Source: Chthonomonas sp. UBA2391 (GTDB lineage: Bacteria > Armatimonadota > Fimbriimonadia > Fimbriimonadales > Fimbriimonadaceae). Taken from it: 18,828 nucleotides of DNA. The DNA lies in assembly GCA_002343825.1 (NCBI GenBank), contig DDSL01000024.1, positions 1 through 18,828 on the forward strand, in the 5' to 3' direction. Below are positions 1 to 6,601 of the stretch, in pieces. The number at the start of each line of letters is the position of its first letter. Within the stretch, counting starts at the first letter, position 1. The notes beneath the pieces were generated by a model. That model saw nothing but the letters and a program-made list of their open reading frames with translations, had not been told where the DNA came from and made no database searches. Made by a program: the position numbers and the translations under genes.

Positions 1-71
1 ACCGAGGGCGGAACCCAGGGCGACGCGGAGCGTCGGGGCCCCTGGGTGGGGTGAGGCCTCGGGCCGGTCGG
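1..71 (-). repeat. Structured GC-rich element, copy A (cut by window edge)
   Basis: Seen on the plus strand: a perfect 8-bp stem (13-20 with 40-47) encloses a perfect 6-bp hairpin (21-26 with 30-35, loop GGA) and a GGGC bulge (36-39). It is preceded by GGGCGG (6-11) and followed by GGGGTGAGGCCTC (48-60), GGG (61-63) and CCGGTCGG (64-71). ACCG at 1-4 pairs with CGGT at 65-68, so an outer stem starts before the window. The same order of parts recurs at 12978-13052 (copy B). The element ends 13 nt after the stop codon of the minus-strand phosphoesterase gene, so on that gene's transcript it is a 3'-UTR structure. There is no U-tract, so it is not a textbook terminator. Whether it works as RNA or as DNA is unknown. 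Confidence 0.7.
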
Positions 72-84
72 CCCCTGGTGTTCC

Positions 85-1689
85 CTATTCGATCCGGACG
101 CCGCGGGTTGTCAGATAAACCTGGCCGAATTGGTCCGTCGTCCGAACGTGTATAGGAACAAAGCCGCGAGGAACTCGCTGACCGATCTTCGCTTTCCAGA
201 CGTGGCTCGAGTCCGCCGGATCGGGCAAGTTGCGGAAGGGCCGCTGAAGGTCCTTATCCTTTTCCCACATCTTGACGTAAGCCGGATCCTTCACTCGGAC
301 CTGCTCCATGGGTTGCCAGGCTCCGTCGCCGACGCGCATCTCAACCTTGCTGCGCTCACTTCCGGCGAAGACATTAACGAACACCTCGAAATCTCGGGCC
401 TCCGACGCCTTGAGAACGTCCGGCAAATGGATTTCCATCTGATAATCCTCGTGACGCCGAGCGGCGCGAAACTCGATGGTGTACTGCGCTCCGTCGAAGC
501 TGAAGATGGAATAGCCGTTCGGCGCTCCGTCGCGCATTGTTGTGTGCGGGATTCCGTTTTCGTCGGGGGCCCCTCGCCACCAGCTGCCACTGGTGGTGAC
601 GTTCACGACGTGGTGGTGGGGCTTCGGACCCTTCCAGCCATCCTTGTCGGTGATGAAGACGTGCTCGTGGGTGTGAGTATGAGCACTTACGCTCAGGGCA
701 TAGGGGCGCTTTTCAATGAGGCGGAAAAGCTGTTCCTTATCGCTACATCCGGCGATCGGGATGTGCATCATCAGGACGACGAGCTGGTTTTGCGGGATCA
801 TCGAGAGATCCTTTTCCAGCCAAGCGAGTTGCTTCTCTCCGAACTTACCGGTGTAGCCGCCACGGCCCTCGCCCTCCCGCTTCCATTCGACGTTGTCGAG
901 TACGACGAAGTGCACCGGGCCGTGGTCAAAGCTATAGTAGTTGGGCCCAAAGTAACGCTCGAACGTCTCGTCGGAGTGTTCGTCGGTGGGCACGTCGAAG
1001 TTGATGTCGTGATTACCGAGGACGTTGTACCAAGGGATCCCCAGCAGGGCCACGGCGTTGATGTACGGCTCAAACACGGTGAGGTCATCGAAGACGATAT
1101 CCCCTAGCGTCACGCCAAAGTCCACGTCGTGCTTACCGATAATCGGCTCAATCACATCCCTTCGCAGGTAGTCCACCTCGCGGACGTCCCGAGGCTGCGA
1201 GTCTCCAAAGAAGAGCGCCTTGAACTGGGTCGGCTCCTTGCGGGGCGTCAGGGCAAAGTCGATGCTCGCGGGCAACGGGCCGGTCGGTTCCACCCCGCCA
1301 TAGCGGACTTTGGGTGACCCGCCCGGCTTGTGGTTGTAGTAGAAAATCGGAAGTTGCTTCTCGCTGACCGGCGTCATCCAGTTCCGCGGCTTCATCACGA
1401 AGTAGCGCGTGTCCTGGTCCTCTTCCAACGGAAGCTGCCAGAACCCGTTGCGGTCGGTCCGCGTGATCAAGGTTTGGTCGCTGACCTTGATCCCGGCAAT
1501 GCCGGGCTCACCGGCGTCCCGCTTACCGTTCTTGTTCTTGTCGTGATAGACATAACCCTTAGCCATTTGGGGCTGTTGGGTAACAACCGCCAGGGGATTC
1601 TCCGCCTTCGCCGTCGCTTGCCTTACAATCCAGAATCCGGCCCCAACTGACGCCGCTGCCATCATCAGCAGCCCGCTCCTCTTAACCAT
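85..1689 (-). CDS. Exported calcineurin-like metallophosphoesterase
   Basis: Predicted secreted metal-dependent phosphoesterase; substrate unknown. Numbering is from ATG 1689. An N-terminal signal or anchor segment (KRSGLLMMAAASVGAG, 3-18) is followed by a beta-sandwich domain at about 43-95 with a calcium-loop-like DKNKNGKRDAGEPG and TDRNGFW, like the MetallophosN domain. The catalytic domain (about 155-370) shows the family metal-site motifs: GDSQ (D163), GDIVFDD (D197), GNHD (N226-D228), MMHIP (H309) and SAHTHTH (H337, H339). The remainder (about 400-534) resembles the MetallophosC beta domain. This three-domain order is known from Bacteroidetes-type exported phosphoesterases. An in-frame TTG at 1710 would add seven residues (MSGQNAR). 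I prefer the ATG because it places the basic residues just before the hydrophobic core. Neither start has a clear Shine-Dalgarno sequence. The gene is divergent from the prepilin gene. Element A follows its stop. Confidence 0.88.
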   Translation of the reverse strand: MVKRSGLLMMAAASVGAGFWIVRQATAKAENPLAVVTQQPQMAKGYVYHDKNKNGKRDAGEPGIAGIKVSDQTLITRTDRNGFWQLPLEEDQDTRYFVMKPRNWMTPVSEKQLPIFYYNHKPGGSPKVRYGGVEPTGPLPASIDFALTPRKEPTQFKALFFGDSQPRDVREVDYLRRDVIEPIIGKHDVDFGVTLGDIVFDDLTVFEPYINAVALLGIPWYNVLGNHDINFDVPTDEHSDETFERYFGPNYYSFDHGPVHFVVLDNVEWKREGEGRGGYTGKFGEKQLAWLEKDLSMIPQNQLVVLMMHIPIAGCSDKEQLFRLIEKRPYALSVSAHTHTHEHVFITDKDGWKGPKPHHHVVNVTTSGSWWRGAPDENGIPHTTMRDGAPNGYSIFSFDGAQYTIEFRAARRHEDYQMEIHLPDVLKASEARDFEVFVNVFAGSERSKVEMRVGDGAWQPMEQVRVKDPAYVKMWEKDKDLQRPFRNLPDPADSSHVWKAKIGQRVPRGFVPIHVRTTDQFGQVYLTTRGVRIE

Positions 1690-1775
1690 GCGGGCATTTT
1701 GGCCGGACAAACGTTAAGAATTGATGAAGGTCATCGAGTTGTGCCGAGATGAACAAGAATTCCAGCAAACGCGTA

Positions 1776-1805
1776 GGGACAATTCCCCGGAAACTGTCCT
1801 ATACT
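1776..1805 (+). promoter_or_regulatory. Putative sigma-70-type promoter of the prepilin gene, nearly leaderless
   Basis: GGGACA at 1776-1781 matches 4 of 6 bases of the -35 consensus TTGACA. After an 18-nt spacer, TATACT at 1800-1805 matches 5 of 6 of TATAAT. Only 8 nt (GAAGGCTT) separate the -10 from the ATG at 1814, so a start site about 7 nt downstream would give a leader of 0-2 nt. GAAGG could instead be a closely spaced ribosome binding site if transcription starts further upstream. The 1690-1813 region also has to hold the promoter of the divergent phosphoesterase gene, for which I see no convincing boxes. Confidence 0.45.
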
Positions 1806-1813
1806 GAAGGCTT

Positions 1814-2593
1814 ATGCGAAAAGCATTTACTCTGATTGAGCTTCTGGTCGTCATTGCTATCATCGCGATTCTGGCCGCGATCCTCTTCCCTGTCTTCGCA
1901 AAGGCCAAAGAATCGGCCCGGAAGACCAGTGCTGTTGCTCAGGCAAGGCAATTGGCCGCGAGCGTCATGCTCTATGCGGGGGACAACGATGATTTCTTCG
2001 TCCCGGCCACGATTTATCCGCCCAACAATGGCCCGCGCCAGATCTGGTCGCCCCTCGTCCTTCCCTACACCAAGAATAAGGAAATCTATGCCGCACCCGG
2101 AACCACCGGGAAGTACGCGGATGGTTGGGCGACTCGAAATCAGCAGAACATCGGCCTGAATGGCGCCACAGCTGTGGACCAAACCGTGGATGGGTGCACC
2201 GAAAGCCAACCAGACACCACCGGATGCGAAGGATTCGTGACCGCGGCGAGCTTTAGCCAAGCTGAGGAAACTGCCCGGGTCGCGCTGTTTGCGACGACCC
2301 CGCACGGACCGCTGGCGGACAAATATCGGGGCTATGTCTTCTCGCCCTACAACGGTCAGACGGACCCCGCCGATAAAACCCGAGGACTCCCGTTGGTTTC
2401 CGATCGAGACCTGGTCAAGGAACTCGGTCCCACTCTGCCACCGAGCCGTCTCAAGCCAGTTTTCGCCCTCTATGGTGCCGATGGAAAGGGCAACGGTCAA
2501 ACGCCGGTGATCTTCGCCGACAGCCACGTAAAGTCGATGAGTGCAGCCCAGATCCTCGGTCGTTCGGGCGATGTGATTTGGCGATTCAGGTAA
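1814..2593 (+). CDS. Type IV prepilin-like / pseudopilin protein (DUF1559-like)
   Basis: Predicted type IV pilin-like or type II secretion pseudopilin-like protein, inserted in the inner membrane and processed by a prepilin peptidase. The N-terminus MRKAFTLIELLVV is a class III signal: short basic leader, A at -1 in place of the usual Gly, F at +1 and Glu at +5. A hydrophobic helix runs to about residue 29, then FPVFAKAKESARKTS. The globular part has YAGDNDDFFVPA near the helix, two close cysteines (DGCTESQPDTTGC) that could form a disulfide, and VIFADSHVKSMSA near the C-terminus, as in DUF1559-type proteins of Planctomycetes and Armatimonadota. Those genomes often carry many such stand-alone genes, and no pilus assembly genes are nearby. 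The start is fixed by the signal. The gene stands alone between minus-strand genes. Confidence 0.9.
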   Translation: MRKAFTLIELLVVIAIIAILAAILFPVFAKAKESARKTSAVAQARQLAASVMLYAGDNDDFFVPATIYPPNNGPRQIWSPLVLPYTKNKEIYAAPGTTGKYADGWATRNQQNIGLNGATAVDQTVDGCTESQPDTTGCEGFVTAASFSQAEETARVALFATTPHGPLADKYRGYVFSPYNGQTDPADKTRGLPLVSDRDLVKELGPTLPPSRLKPVFALYGADGKGNGQTPVIFADSHVKSMSAAQILGRSGDVIWRFR

Positions 2594-2618
2594 CGCCATG
2601 TCGTCGGTGGGTGAGCGC

Positions 2619-2638
2619 GGAACTGGGGACCTAGTTCC
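2619..2638 (+). other. Short hairpin after the prepilin gene
   Basis: GGAACT and AGTTCC form a perfect 6-bp stem around an 8-nt loop, starting 25 nt after the prepilin stop. No T-run follows (CGAGACGCG), so it is a weak terminator candidate and could equally be an mRNA 3'-end stabiliser or chance. Confidence 0.25.
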
Positions 2639-2655
2639 CGAGACGCGTTCGCCCC

Positions 2656-2733
2656 ATGCCAGTCAGAATCAAATGGGGCAACAGCCTGCGCATCGAAGAC
2701 AAATCTGAAGCTGACTCCAAAGAAGCGCCTTAG
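2656..2733 (+). pseudogene. Possible remnant of a MazE/AbrB-type antitoxin N-terminus
   Basis: The frame from ATG 2656 encodes 25 residues starting MPVRIKWGNSLRIEDK. MazE-family antitoxins commonly begin with a pattern such as MxVRIKKWGNSLAVRIPK, so the WGNSL core and its position match. One Lys before the Trp and the residues after Leu are missing or changed. The frame stops at 2731, well short of the usual 75-90 residues, and no MazF-like toxin follows. It may be a decayed gene end. Against this, the ATG lies inside an inverted repeat (2651-2657 with 2673-2679), so the likeness could be accidental. No Shine-Dalgarno sequence is evident. Confidence 0.25.
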
Positions 2734-2763
2734 GCAGGCGGCAGACGCAGGCGAGTTCGCAAG

Positions 2764-2772
2764 AAAAAAAAA
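2764..2772 (-). terminator. T9 tract, possible end of the envelope operon transcript
   Basis: On the minus strand this is TTTTTTTTT, about 140 nt beyond the last stop codon of the 2915-11467 gene block. The sequence just upstream on that strand (GCCCTGCGGCCC) gives only a 3-bp stem with a 4-nt loop, with a slightly larger imperfect GGG/CCC pairing around it. The U-tract is good and the hairpin poor, so the call is tentative. It is the only long T-run between the two convergent genes. Confidence 0.3.
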
Positions 2773-2914
2773 TGAAGGGCCGCAGGGCATCAGAGCGAAC
2801 CCGGATAGGTCAGTTGATCGCGAGCACGGCGGCGATCATGGTCCCCATCGTGATGAAACGTGCCAGCCCAAGGACCTTGCCCACATCCACGAACTCGAAA
2901 CCATCAAGAGGATC

Positions 2915-4594
2915 CTAGCGGGTGAGCTCTGAATATCGGACCGGCCCCGACGGAAGCGCAGGAACCGGCCCAAACCGAGAGTTCACCTTGGTCCCATCCT
3001 TTTCTGACCGGAACATCCACAGCCGCGACTGGGGCGACCCCGAATCCACCTCTCGGAACCCCGGCACCAATGGACCCACGCTGAGCGGCGTCGCGATCCG
3101 GAACTCTTGGTCGGCCCGCAAGACCACCTCTGGTACCACCATTTGTTCTTCCGCGACCTGGGCCACCAAACTCTCCAGCGTGGCCAACCGGAACGGTGTC
3201 ATCAGCCCGTTCGCAGGGAGGACCTCCGTAGAACCAAAGACGGCATTGCGCACCTCGCCCAAGACCACCAGGTCGAGTTCACCCGCGCGGTCGATCTCCC
3301 GATAGCGAAGCCCCACATCCAGCATGGCGCCCGCAAGCTGGAGGCCAGGCTCGCTGGAAAGAGCCAGCGCAAGAGCGCAGAGCGCGGTGGTGCGACGGAG
3401 TTCGGCCTCATCTTCGATCGGAAGAGTCCAGCTCCAAGGGCCGACATTCCAAACCACTTGATCGAGCCAGATCGACCTTCCCTGGGGTGCGACGACCTGG
3501 GCAAGGAGCGCATAGGCGGCGGCGAGGCTGGGAGCGGTGGCCGGTGCTTCCAGCTTGAATCCCTCAGGGAATCGCTGGGCGAAGGCATTGAGCATGTTCA
3601 GCGCGATCTCTCGGGAATTGGCCGAGCGAGCGCTGGTGGCCTGATGGAATGCGAGGTCGGCGATGGCCCGGAAGTCGGTCGGGTGAGGCCGCAAGTCGGG
3701 CTGGGTGGCGGTGACCAGAGCCCGACCCGGATACCAGCGGCTATGAGGAAAGCGGATCCGCAGCTCCTCGGTCTTGGCCCAACGAGGTCCGCCTGAGCGC
3801 GCTTGACCGATACTGCTCTGGATCTGGAGCAACCTGGGAGCCCCAGGCTCAAAGGCCCGAGCCATCGAGGGCGACATCACGGCCAGGGGCCTGTCGAAGA
3901 TCCAAGCCCCGATGAGCCCATCCCGAGAGCGATAGGATCGGACTTCGACCAGATTGGGAGCGGGTGCGGTCCAGCGCGGAATCTCGAGCTTGAGGTCGCG
4001 AAGGAGATCCCCCAAGCCCGCCGCATTCGCCGTAGGACGCGGGGTGGATTGCCACGGTGGGATGATTCGGACCCAACCCTTGTACGGAGTGCTGCTCCGC
4101 AAGACCCACTGCCCCGGTTGACCGGTGACCTTGAGTCCCGTCGGCTCTCCCATGTAGCTCAACAGCAATGGGGGCTGCGGGTCGCGGAAGCTGACGAGAT
4201 GAAACTTATCGGCGGCGGCGGCGACGCCTTCCCCAACACTGCCCTCGGTCCAAGTGAGAAAGGGAGCGGAGATGGAAGGAACGCGGAATGCGAACCCCGA
4301 CTCGAAATAGAGGTCGAACCCCTCACCAAAGCGATGAAAACGCACCAATTGGGGATTGAGTGCCCCCCCTTCGACCGCGAACAGGGCGGTGCCGAGCTTC
4401 TTTTCGACCAGTCGAGGCTTGGTCATTGGCGCCACAAGGCCGATCTTGTCAGCGCGAGCGTTAGCCACCCGAAACCCATCGAGTTCGACGACGAAATCGG
4501 GCACAAGATCGGGAGCAAAGTCGGCACGGCCCACCCCCATCAACCCGATGAGGAAAACGCTAAGGGAAACTCGTGCCAAGAAGTTCAATACCAA
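2915..4594 (-). CDS. Exported protein of unknown function, 559 residues
   Basis: I do not recognise a family. The N-terminus has a signal-peptide pattern (ARVSLSVFLIGLMGVGRA, about 7-24). Residues 25-290 are rich in short beta-type stretches and aromatic or Pro residues. Residues about 310-450 look alpha-helical (SREIALNMLNAFAQRF, SLAAAYALLAQVV, RTTALCALALALSS), reminiscent of a helical-repeat or transglutaminase-like scaffold, though I see no catalytic triad. The start is TTG 4594, inside the preceding gene. It is chosen because later ATG codons would remove the signal peptide. TTG at 4588 is an alternative. No Shine-Dalgarno sequence is visible, so translation probably depends on ribosomes finishing the barrel gene, which overlaps by 35 nt in another frame. 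This coupling suggests a partner role with the barrel protein. Confidence 0.75.
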   Translation of the reverse strand: MVLNFLARVSLSVFLIGLMGVGRADFAPDLVPDFVVELDGFRVANARADKIGLVAPMTKPRLVEKKLGTALFAVEGGALNPQLVRFHRFGEGFDLYFESGFAFRVPSISAPFLTWTEGSVGEGVAAAADKFHLVSFRDPQPPLLLSYMGEPTGLKVTGQPGQWVLRSSTPYKGWVRIIPPWQSTPRPTANAAGLGDLLRDLKLEIPRWTAPAPNLVEVRSYRSRDGLIGAWIFDRPLAVMSPSMARAFEPGAPRLLQIQSSIGQARSGGPRWAKTEELRIRFPHSRWYPGRALVTATQPDLRPHPTDFRAIADLAFHQATSARSANSREIALNMLNAFAQRFPEGFKLEAPATAPSLAAAYALLAQVVAPQGRSIWLDQVVWNVGPWSWTLPIEDEAELRRTTALCALALALSSEPGLQLAGAMLDVGLRYREIDRAGELDLVVLGEVRNAVFGSTEVLPANGLMTPFRLATLESLVAQVAEEQMVVPEVVLRADQEFRIATPLSVGPLVPGFREVDSGSPQSRLWMFRSEKDGTKVNSRFGPVPALPSGPVRYSELTR

Positions 4595-6575
4595 GTCGCC
4601 GCGTGCGGGTCGAATAACTCAGACCGACCTCGCGGATCCCCAATGCATATCCTACCGTGACGCTGGAATCGGAAAAACTGGAACCTTGGAATCGATCCCA
4701 ACTGATACCCGTCGAGGCGCGCCATTGGGGTGAGATCCGGTAGCTCGCGCGGGCGAGGACATTGGAACGATCCCGATCCAGGGCCCGGGATCCGAAGAAG
4801 CTCATGCTGAACATTCCCGAAGCCCAGCCGAGCTGCGCATTCACCCGATGTCGCCCCAAAAACCGGGCACTGAACCCATCGTCGTAGAACTCATAGCCGA
4901 GAGAACCCGTGCTCTGATTCGATAGTCGAGAGCCAATAGTCGTGAAGAGACTCGTCGTGAGTCCCGACCGGGAACCTCGGGCGATTCGCTGAGAAAAGCT
5001 GGCGGTGCTGACGAGATCGGTGGATCGGCTGAGGATCCACGTCGGTGGCTGGAAGCGGGTCCGGAGGCCGACGGTTTCTTGGGACTGGCGGAAGTTCTCA
5101 TCCCGATAGGACTGAGACTGCGCGGTCAGGCCATAGAACATCTGGACGCGGGAACCGAAAAGGCGGATCGGGCGATGCTCCAGCGTGACGAAGTTGGACC
5201 AATTCCGGAAGGCAGGTCCGCGAAGATTGCGGCTATGCGAGCCGTCGTAGCTAAACTGCCAGTTGCCGAGCGGACGGTTGAGGGTCAATCCGCCGATCAG
5301 GCTGCGGTGAGCCGGGGCATCGAGGGTCAGGCCGATATTGGTCCCTTCTTCCATCCGGATGAAATGCCGAGCCACGACTCCCCAGTCCGACCTCGCCAGA
5401 CCGGCCAGAGTGACACCCCCTTCCCCGGCATTGCCGCGATTCCATTTGAGTTCGTAGTCGAGGAAGGTGCCGCCCGCGACTCCGGTCCCGCTGGAATAGC
5501 GCGAACCCGTCCGAAATCGGACCAGACTGCTGGACCCTGGAGCGAGGCTCAGATAGTACGGATAGTCGATGGCGAGCTGGTTGCCCGTGATATTGAACGT
5601 CTGGTCGCTGAGCGCGGGGACGTCCTCGGATACGCGCATCTGGTAGAGCGCGGTGCGGAGGACTTTGCTATCTCCGAAATAGACAACGGCTTGCGAAAAC
5701 TGGATGTCCCGCTGGGGATAACAGACGATGCGCTTGGCATTGACTTGCGTTTGGCTTTGCGTGATGTCCTCGAACTTGAATTCGTTAAAGGGAGCGCTCC
5801 CGGTGGCCACGCGGACTCCGGTTTGGTCGAATTCCAGAAGCCCTTGGGCCCCGGAAGGTCGCACCTGGAGGACCGGGATTCCGCGAACCAGCCTGCCCCG
5901 CGCGAGGGGTGTCGGCGTGAGCCCGACAGCCCAGCCGGCCCGCTTGCGAAGGTCGATCGACATCTCGTCGAAGGTGTAGTTTTGCTGAGCCAGACGGAGT
6001 TTGACTTTGCGACCGCGAACCCGGTAGGCCCGGATATCGACCTGAAGGTCATCGGCTTCGATCTCGATATCCCGATACCGGAACTTCACCCCACTCTCTT
6101 GGGCGGCGGCCGCGATCAGCTTTTGCTCGGGTGAGTAGGCCAGGTACTTGCGGCAGACGATCTCGAAATACTCCTTCGCGCTATCCAATCGGCTCCGGTC
6201 GGAGACGAACTCAAAATCGAGCACCCCGGAGGCTTGAACCGTCGTCGCGGTGGCGGTGATTTTGGCGAGCCCGGGGGTGGGACTCGAGGTCAGACGAGCG
6301 CGGACCAAGCCGTTGCGGGTCGTGTAAATCGACTCTTCGAACCGGCCCAGACTCGTTTCGAGAAAGACTTGGGTTCCATCGGGAGCAAGTCGGCCGGTGC
6401 TATCCCGAACCTCCGCATTGATGGTGATCGGGGTTCGGCCATCGGCCACCGCCAGGTTTGGAAAAGCGGTGAGTGTGATCGTGCCGTTATCGGCTCGGGC
6501 CGAACCGACCAGGCAAAGGAGGCCCACCAACAAACCAAGACGGCCACCGAATGGAGATCCGGTGACCGTCTTCAT
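4560..6575 (-). CDS. Outer-membrane barrel protein: Big_1 Ig domain plus LptD/OstA-like region
   Basis: Predicted outer-membrane protein of 671 residues. A signal peptide (LGLLVGLLCLVGSARA, about 13-28) is followed by an invasin/intimin-like Big_1 domain at about 31-123 (ITINAEVRDSTGRLAPDG, NGLVRARLTSS, GLAKITATA). Residues about 125-345 resemble the OstA/LptA-like fold of LptD (DIEIEADDLQVDIRAYRVRG, KVKLRLAQQNYTFDEMSIDL) and pass into PYYLSLAPGSSSLVRFRTGSRYSSG, the type of sequence that opens the LptD barrel. Residues about 365-671 are alternating, aromatic-rich strands ending in ELLGTSFP, close to the aromatic C-terminus of barrels. Known LptD inserts lipopolysaccharide into the outer membrane; LptD-like function here is inference. 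AGAGGAAA lies 13 nt before the ATG. The gene follows the 967-residue protein gene by 26 nt. An Ig domain ahead of an OstA-like part is unusual. Confidence 0.75.
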   Translation of the reverse strand: MKTVTGSPFGGRLGLLVGLLCLVGSARADNGTITLTAFPNLAVADGRTPITINAEVRDSTGRLAPDGTQVFLETSLGRFEESIYTTRNGLVRARLTSSPTPGLAKITATATTVQASGVLDFEFVSDRSRLDSAKEYFEIVCRKYLAYSPEQKLIAAAAQESGVKFRYRDIEIEADDLQVDIRAYRVRGRKVKLRLAQQNYTFDEMSIDLRKRAGWAVGLTPTPLARGRLVRGIPVLQVRPSGAQGLLEFDQTGVRVATGSAPFNEFKFEDITQSQTQVNAKRIVCYPQRDIQFSQAVVYFGDSKVLRTALYQMRVSEDVPALSDQTFNITGNQLAIDYPYYLSLAPGSSSLVRFRTGSRYSSGTGVAGGTFLDYELKWNRGNAGEGGVTLAGLARSDWGVVARHFIRMEEGTNIGLTLDAPAHRSLIGGLTLNRPLGNWQFSYDGSHSRNLRGPAFRNWSNFVTLEHRPIRLFGSRVQMFYGLTAQSQSYRDENFRQSQETVGLRTRFQPPTWILSRSTDLVSTASFSQRIARGSRSGLTTSLFTTIGSRLSNQSTGSLGYEFYDDGFSARFLGRHRVNAQLGWASGMFSMSFFGSRALDRDRSNVLARASYRISPQWRASTGISWDRFQGSSFSDSSVTVGYALGIREVGLSYSTRTRRLGIELLGTSFP

Positions 6576-6601
6576 TTTTCCGTCGTTTCCTCTCGGCGGG
6601 C

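Larger units (their letters stand above)
2594..2914. other. Intergenic region, 321 bp, between convergent genes
   Basis: The prepilin gene (plus) and the exported 559-residue protein gene (minus) converge here. I see three things: a hairpin GGAACT / AGTTCC (2619-2624, 2633-2638) 25 nt after the prepilin stop; an inverted repeat GCCCCAT / ATGGGGC (2651-2657, 2673-2679); and a run of nine A at 2764-2772, which reads as T9 on the minus strand. A short frame at 2656-2733 resembles the start of MazE antitoxins and is listed separately. The minus-strand frame directly after the 559-residue protein's stop stays open for 34 codons and ends in a hydrophobic stretch (ITMGTMIAAVLAIN), but it has no ribosome binding site. 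I find no RNA gene. Confidence 0.5.

Noticed and set aside
130..1107. Plus-strand open frame of 325 codons opposite the phosphoesterase gene
   Set aside because: It is antisense to clear metallophosphoesterase motifs and has no recognisable domain or ribosome binding site; GC-rich DNA gives such frames by chance.
2810..2914. 34-codon extension in frame after the stop of the 559-residue protein, ending in a hydrophobic stretch
   Set aside because: No ribosome binding site, only GTG starts, too short to judge; stop-codon read-through has no support.
5079..6134. Plus-strand open frame of 351 codons opposite the barrel gene
   Set aside because: Composition is that of an antisense shadow, with no domain, and the minus strand carries the coherent domain order.
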